This document shows, piece by piece, positions 36,534-40,622 of a DNA stretch of 40,622 nt (position 1 is the stretch's first letter; every line of letters starts with the position of its first letter). Position numbers and translations under genes: made by a program. The notes below the pieces were generated by a model. The model was not told the DNA's origin, made no database searches, and saw only the letters and a list, made by a program, of their open reading frames with translations. This DNA is from Gammaproteobacteria bacterium (GTDB lineage: Bacteria > Pseudomonadota > Gammaproteobacteria > Chromatiales > Chromatiaceae). The DNA is taken from positions 1 to 40,622 of the forward strand of contig JAGRGQ010000034.1 in the NCBI GenBank assembly GCA_020445405.1, read 5' to 3'.

Positions 36534-37881
36534 GGTGCTCACTTAGGTTGTCGCCGTCGGGTTCCCCCCCCAGTTTCTGCAGCAGTCTGCGCTCAACATA
36601 CCCCCTGAGGGGCTCCGGTTTGATCTCATTGCTGATGTCGGCGGCGAATCCCAGACTGAGCATACTCAATGCTTTCGTCCTGGCGATGCCGCGGGAGCGC
36701 AGATAGAAGATTTGTGCCGGGTCGATCTCTCCCACCGTGGTGCCGTGGCTGCACTTGACGTTGTCGGCGTATATCTCCAGTTGCGGCTTGGTATCCACCT
36801 CGGCGCCGCGGGTCAGCATCAGGTTATCGTTGCGCAGTTGCGCGTCGCTCTGCTGAGCGTCCTTGTCGACGATGATATGGCCATCGAACACGGCGCGGCC
36901 CTTGCCATGGAGAATGCCCTTGAAGCGCTCACGGCTGGTGCAGCCGGGTGTCATGTGCCGGACGCGCAGGTGGAAGTCGTTCAACTGCCCATCCCCGACC
37001 GTGTAGAGACCGTTGAGTTCGCACTTTGCTCCCGGTTGTTTCAGCAGTGTTTCGCAGTCGGTTCTGGCCCAGGCGCCTCCGAACGAGAGATGGGTACAGC
37101 GGTAGCGGCTCAACTCCAGCTGAGACAGAGAGATACTGCTCAGATGGAAGGTTCGATCGCTCTCATCCTGCAGCCGATAGTGGTCCAGCGATGCGCCTCC
37201 GGAGAGCTGTATCCCGGTAACGTGATTGTTGAATCCGGTGGTCTTTTCGCTGCCGACGAAGCGCTCCACCAGTGTCGCTTCGGCACCGGCCTCGAGTATC
37301 ACCAGATTGCGCGGCTGCACAAGCAGGGAGCGCTCCTGATCGAGGCTGAGGTAGACGATTTCGAGCGGTTTCCGCAATACGACATGCCTGCCGATGTGAA
37401 TCAATGCGCCGTCGTTGATCAGCGCACTGTTGAGCGCGGTAAATAGATTGTCGCTGCGTCCCTGCTGTTGCTCGAACCAGGTCGCGAGCCGACCGGGATC
37501 GGTGCTGAGCGCGGTGCGCAGACTGCCCACGGTCACACCTTCCGGAAGGTCATCGACGGCGGAGAGCCGGGGCAGATAGCGGCCATTCACGAATACCAGC
37601 CGGAATGCATCCATCCCGGGCAGGATCCAGGGCCTGATATCCAGGTTCCGGAATGCACCGATATCGGTACCGGCGGTGATGAACCGCTGCTGCAGCAGCG
37701 GTTCGACGCTGGTATAGCGCCAGGCTTCCTGTTTCCGGTTCAGTACCGTCAGCCGCGCTATCGCCGCACGGGCGTCGCTACGCAGCGCGTCAAGCCACGC
37801 CACACCGCGCCCGGGCATGATGCCCGCCGATTGGGAGAGATGGTGCAGGAACCAGTCGCTCTGCTGGGCTTCGCTGATCAT
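36526..37881 (-). CDS. sufD: Fe-S cluster scaffold component SufD
   Basis: Encodes 451 residues of SufD, which pairs with SufB in the SufBC2D scaffold where clusters are built. The N-terminal half is variable (WRYTSVEPLLQQRF), and the C-terminal beta-helix contains FKGILHGKGRAVFDGHIIVDKDAQQSDAQLRNDNLML, EIYADNVKCSHGTTVGEIDPAQIFYLRSRGI with the conserved Cys-Ser-His needed in E. coli SufD, and a final helix. The ATG overlaps the sufC stop (ATGA) and its own stop overlaps sufT, so the operon is tightly coupled. Confidence 0.96.
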   Translation of the reverse strand: MISEAQQSDWFLHHLSQSAGIMPGRGVAWLDALRSDARAAIARLTVLNRKQEAWRYTSVEPLLQQRFITAGTDIGAFRNLDIRPWILPGMDAFRLVFVNGRYLPRLSAVDDLPEGVTVGSLRTALSTDPGRLATWFEQQQGRSDNLFTALNSALINDGALIHIGRHVVLRKPLEIVYLSLDQERSLLVQPRNLVILEAGAEATLVERFVGSEKTTGFNNHVTGIQLSGGASLDHYRLQDESDRTFHLSSISLSQLELSRYRCTHLSFGGAWARTDCETLLKQPGAKCELNGLYTVGDGQLNDFHLRVRHMTPGCTSRERFKGILHGKGRAVFDGHIIVDKDAQQSDAQLRNDNLMLTRGAEVDTKPQLEIYADNVKCSHGTTVGEIDPAQIFYLRSRGIARTKALSMLSLGFAADISNEIKPEPLRGYVERRLLQKLGGEPDGDNLSEHHV

Positions 37882-38627
37882 GCGGCGTCCTCTTCGATCC
37901 AGCCGTAGCCGCGCTGCTCCAGTTCCAGCGCCAGCTGCCGGTCGCCGGAACGGACGATTTTGCCGCCGGCCAGCACGTGTACGCGGTCGGGTGCGATATA
38001 GTCGAGCAGCCGTTGGTAGTGGGTGATGACGATTATCGAACGGTCCGCCGCGCGCAGCGCGTTGACGCCCCCCGCGATTACCCGCAGCGCGTCGATGTCC
38101 AGACCGGAATCGGTCTCGTCCAGGATGGCCAGCTTCGGCTCCAGCATTGCCATCTGCAGTATCTCATTGCGTTTTTTCTCGCCGCCGGAAAAACCTTCGT
38201 TGACGCTGCGCTTCAACAACGCCGGATCCAGTCCTATCAGCTGCGCCTGTTCCCGCACCCGGCGCAGAAATGCCGGTGCGTCCAGTTCGGGCTCGCCGCG
38301 CGCGCGCCGTACCGAATTGAGCGATTCGCGCATAAACGTCATGTTGTTCACCCCGGGCAGTTCAACCGGGTACTGCATGCCCAGAAAAATCCCGGCATGC
38401 GCGCGCGCTTCGGTCTCCAGCGCGAGCAGATCGCGGCCTTCGTAGCGCACTTCACCGTCGGTGACCCGGTAGCCATCGCGCCCCGCCAGCACATGGGCCA
38501 GTGTGCTTTTTCCGGAGCCGTTTGGCCCCATGACAGCGTGCACCTCCCCGGCGCCGATCTCCAGGTTCAGTCCGTTGAGAATGGCTTTTTCGTCGATTGA
38601 AACTTTCAGGTTGGTAATTGATAACAT
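37878..38627 (-). CDS. sufC: Fe-S assembly ATPase SufC
   Basis: Encodes 249 residues of the ABC-type ATPase SufC. Walker A is GPNGSGKST at 34-42; the signature is FSGGEKKRNEILQMAML, and Walker B is LAILDETDSGLDIDALR, the latter characteristic of SufC. ATP binding by the SufC dimer reshapes the SufB-SufD interface to form the cluster. GAGG lies 9 nt before the ATG; the gene starts 33 nt after sufB and overlaps sufD by four bases. Confidence 0.97.
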   Translation of the reverse strand: MLSITNLKVSIDEKAILNGLNLEIGAGEVHAVMGPNGSGKSTLAHVLAGRDGYRVTDGEVRYEGRDLLALETEARAHAGIFLGMQYPVELPGVNNMTFMRESLNSVRRARGEPELDAPAFLRRVREQAQLIGLDPALLKRSVNEGFSGGEKKRNEILQMAMLEPKLAILDETDSGLDIDALRVIAGGVNALRAADRSIIVITHYQRLLDYIAPDRVHVLAGGKIVRSGDRQLALELEQRGYGWIEEDAA

Positions 38628-38660
38628 CTGTTACAGCCTCATTGTCAGGGTCCGCGCCGG

Positions 38661-40109
38661 TCAGCCGACCGCGCCTTCCAGCGTCAGATCGAGCAGCTTC
38701 TGCGCCTCCTTCGCGAACTCCAGCGGCAGCTCTTTGAACACCTCCTTGCAGAAGCCGTTGACGATCATCGATACGGCGCTCTCTTCGGACAGACCGCGCT
38801 GGCGGCAGTAGAACAGCTGATCATCGCCTATCTTCGAGGTGGTCGCCTCGTGTTCCACCTTGGCGCTGGGATTTTTGACCTCGATGTAAGGGAAGGTGTG
38901 CGCACCGCATCGATCCCCGATCAGCAGCGAGTCGCATTGGGAATGATTGCGTGCGTTTTCCGCCTTCGGCGTCATCCGCACCAGGCCCCGGTAGGTATTC
39001 TGCCCCAGCCCGGCGGAGATGCCTTTCGATACGATGGTGCTCCGTGTATTGCGGCCCATGTGGATCATTTTGGTACCGGTGTCCGCCTGCTGACTGCCCC
39101 GGGTAACCGCCACCGAATAGAACTCGCCCACCGAATCGTCGCCGCGCAGAATACAGCTGGGATATTTCCAGGTGATGGCCGAACCGGTCTCCACCTGGGT
39201 CCAGGAGATGTGCGCGCGTTCGCCCCGGCAGTCGCCGCGTTTGGTCACGAAGTTGTAGATGCCCCCCTGTCCTGCGGCGTCGCCGGGGTACCAGTTCTGC
39301 ACGGTCGAGTATTTGATCCTTGCATCCGCCAGCGCAACCAGTTCAACGACCGCGGCATGCAGTTGGTTTTCGTCGCGCCTGGGCGCGGTGCAGCCTTCGA
39401 GATAGCTGACGTAGCTCCCCTCTTCGGCGACGATAAGCGTGCGTTCGAACTGTCCGGTGTTGGCTTCGTTGATGCGGAAGTAGGTGGAGAGCTCCATCGG
39501 GCATCGCACACCCTTGGGTATATAGACAAAGGTGCCATCGGAAAATACCGCGGCGTTGAGGCAGGCGAAATAGTTGTCGGTATAGGGCACCACCGATCCG
39601 AGGTAGCTGCGCACCAGCTCCGGATGGTTCTGAACCGCCTCGGAGAAAGAGCAGAATATCACGCCGGCTCTGGCCAGCGGCTCGCGGAAAGTCGTCGCCA
39701 CCGACACGCTGTCGAAAACCGCATCCACCGCCACGCCCGCCAATGCCTTCTGCTCCTCCAGCGGGATCCCGAGCTTGTTGTAGGCGGCGATCAGCGCGGG
39801 ATCCACTTCGTCCAGGCTGTTCGGGCCGCCGCCCCGCTTTTTGGGAGCGGAGTAGTAGGAGATGGCCTGATAGTCGATATCCGGGTGCTTCACATGCGCC
39901 CACGCCGGATCGGTCATGTTCAGCCAGTGACGATAGGCCTTCAATCGTGCTTCCAGCAGCCACTCCGGTTCATTTTTCCGCGCCGAAATCCGCCGAATAG
40001 TCTCTTCGCTCAGCCCGGGTGGCAGCGTATCGGTTTCCAGTTCGGTGACAAAACCGTGCTCGTACTCTTTCTGAACGAGTCTTGACACCGGGTTTTCTGC
40101 AGTACTCAT
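38661..40109 (-). CDS. sufB: Fe-S cluster scaffold protein SufB
   Basis: Encodes 482 residues from the ATG at 40109 ([22 protein letters not shown]); an open frame to 40190 lies upstream through the promoter and is not expected. SufB receives persulfide sulfur and builds the cluster with SufC and SufD. Conserved stretches are [65 protein letters not shown] and [24 protein letters not shown], with the Cys of QCDS thought to hold the cluster. GGAC lies upstream. It is the first gene of the suf operon, directly under an IscR-type operator. Confidence 0.96.
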   Translation of the reverse strand: MSTAENPVSRLVQKEYEHGFVTELETDTLPPGLSEETIRRISARKNEPEWLLEARLKAYRHWLNMTDPAWAHVKHPDIDYQAISYYSAPKKRGGGPNSLDEVDPALIAAYNKLGIPLEEQKALAGVAVDAVFDSVSVATTFREPLARAGVIFCSFSEAVQNHPELVRSYLGSVVPYTDNYFACLNAAVFSDGTFVYIPKGVRCPMELSTYFRINEANTGQFERTLIVAEEGSYVSYLEGCTAPRRDENQLHAAVVELVALADARIKYSTVQNWYPGDAAGQGGIYNFVTKRGDCRGERAHISWTQVETGSAITWKYPSCILRGDDSVGEFYSVAVTRGSQQADTGTKMIHMGRNTRSTIVSKGISAGLGQNTYRGLVRMTPKAENARNHSQCDSLLIGDRCGAHTFPYIEVKNPSAKVEHEATTSKIGDDQLFYCRQRGLSEESAVSMIVNGFCKEVFKELPLEFAKEAQKLLDLTLEGAVG

Positions 40110-40125
40110 TGTCCGTCCATTCCAA

Positions 40126-40154
40126 ATAACCGAGTAATATGGTCGGGTATTATA
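40126..40154 (-). promoter_or_regulatory. suf promoter -10 with IscR type 1-like operator
   Basis: On the minus strand a perfect TATAAT (40154-40149) is followed by a 25-bp imperfect palindrome (40150-40126) with half-sites ATACCCGAC and TCGGTTAT around CATATTAC. Spacing and bases agree with type 1 IscR sites (ATA-N3-GAC ... CTCGG-N-TAT, from memory of the E. coli iscR promoter). The operator covers the start region, about 16 nt before the sufB ATG, so bound IscR would repress. A TTGAAA lies 20 nt upstream of the -10, a long spacing. Confidence 0.7.
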
Positions 40155-40531
40155 ATGGTCCTCCCGGCGCAGGATTTCAACATTACGCATTGCAGGGATT
40201 AAGCGCCGGGTCGCGGGAAGGCGATAAATTCATCGCCTCCGCCGTCGGCAGCGGTAAAACGCTTATATTTCGGGCTCCTCAGGAAAATTCGTGGTTTGAC
40301 GGCGCATCGCCACTCTCTCCCTCGCTGTTGCGGATGCTTTGTCCGGGTTTTCGCTGCAGTTGCGTTGAGTGACCGGTCCGGCAGTTGCCGTTGAAGTGCA
40401 GGTGGGTAGGCCCGGCATGAAAAGTCCGGACGCGTTTTCGGGTCTGCTGTTTAGACGCCATAAAATCGGGCACAATCCGCTACCGGTTCTGTTTCATTAT
40501 TTCGAAATCCGACAACCTTTGCGAGGATGCG
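40155..40531. other. Non-coding stretch upstream of the suf operon
   Basis: About 380 bp between the suf promoter and the short frame at 40532. No conserved gene, tRNA or terminator is evident; the frames present on either strand are short, rich in Arg/Ser/Pro and look like noise. No iscR gene is present in this part. Confidence 0.5.
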
Positions 40532-40612
40532 ATGAGAGCACGCGTTTTAGTGCGGTCTAGAAACCCACGTCCTAAGGACGTGGTTATGAATGGCTGGCTC
40601 GGCCTGTCATGA
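40532..40612 (+). pseudogene. Short reading frame, possibly a truncated gene start
   Basis: A GAGGA stands 4 nt before an ATG that opens MRARVLVRSRNPRPKDVVMNGWLGLS, then stops after 26 residues. The good ribosome-binding site and regular first eight residues suggest a real gene start; the sequence after Arg8 coincides with a hairpin (40565-40583) that looks like a mobile-element end. I cannot tell what the intact gene would be, and the frame may simply be chance. Confidence 0.2.
40565..40583. repeat. Perfect inverted repeat, transposon-end-like
   Basis: CCACGTCC-TAA-GGACGTGG forms a perfect 8-bp stem with a 3-nt loop, followed by TTATGAAT. Short hairpins of this kind with an unpaired TTAT nearby occur at the ends of IS200/IS605-type elements and in their TnpB guide RNAs. 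No transposase or tnpB is in the window, so an element, if any, lies further right. Confidence 0.35.
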
Positions 40613-40622
40613 TTGGCCGCTC

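Overview
The window is 40.6 kb of chromosome, roughly 55-60% GC by eye, from a gammaproteobacterium. The lineage call rests on the cmoA-cmoB pair, the yeaG-yeaH-spoVR(ycgB) stress operon, a class-wide style of etf/acyl-CoA dehydrogenase locus and a suf operon with an IscR-type operator. A marine or sulfur-oxidising Chromatiales-like lineage would fit, but nothing here proves genus or metabolism. No phage, plasmid or complete insertion sequence is visible.

Region 1 (1-9.9 kb) is a complete type I-C CRISPR-Cas locus read leftward: cas3-cas5c-cas8c-cas7, then a RelE/ParE-type toxin with its antitoxin, then cas4-cas1-cas2, a leader of about 200 bp, and an array of 22 repeats and 21 spacers that runs to the left edge. 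The repeat at the edge is decayed, as expected at the old (trailer) end. The toxin-antitoxin pair sits exactly between the interference and the adaptation genes and has its own inverted repeat upstream. A strong internal ribosome-binding site plus GTG inside cas8c marks the separately translated small subunit Cas11c.

Region 2 (10-12.1 kb) holds cmoB and cmoA (wobble uridine modification of tRNA), preceded by an intergenic block that looks like a small-RNA gene: an FNR-type box, a plausible -10 at class II spacing, two stem-loops (one with an exposed CUCC anti-Shine-Dalgarno loop) and a textbook U-tract terminator, about 125 nt in all. This is the most promising undescribed element in the window.

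Region 3 (12.1-16.4 kb) is an acyl-CoA oxidation unit: a hotdog thioesterase and an acyl-CoA dehydrogenase leftward, and etfB-etfA rightward, with divergent promoters and a perfect 20-bp palindrome lying inside the etf promoter.

Region 4 (16.6-26.9 kb) has an outer-membrane barrel protein, a PilZ (c-di-GMP) protein, the spoVR-yeaH-yeaG stress/kinase operon, a class I glutamine amidotransferase, an HSL-type esterase and a metallo-beta-lactamase/beta-CASP nuclease. Region 5 (27.1-32.4 kb) has a cobalamin riboswitch controlling a BtuB-like TonB-dependent receptor, followed by an AhpD-like protein, a DUF1499 protein, ferrochelatase and a GFA-domain protein. Region 6 (32.4-40.6 kb) has a P2-type cation ATPase and the suf iron-sulfur assembly genes (sufB-C-D-sufT, then sufE) under an IscR type 1-like operator, with no sufS in view. 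The window ends in a small hairpin inside a short, apparently truncated reading frame that resembles a transposon end.
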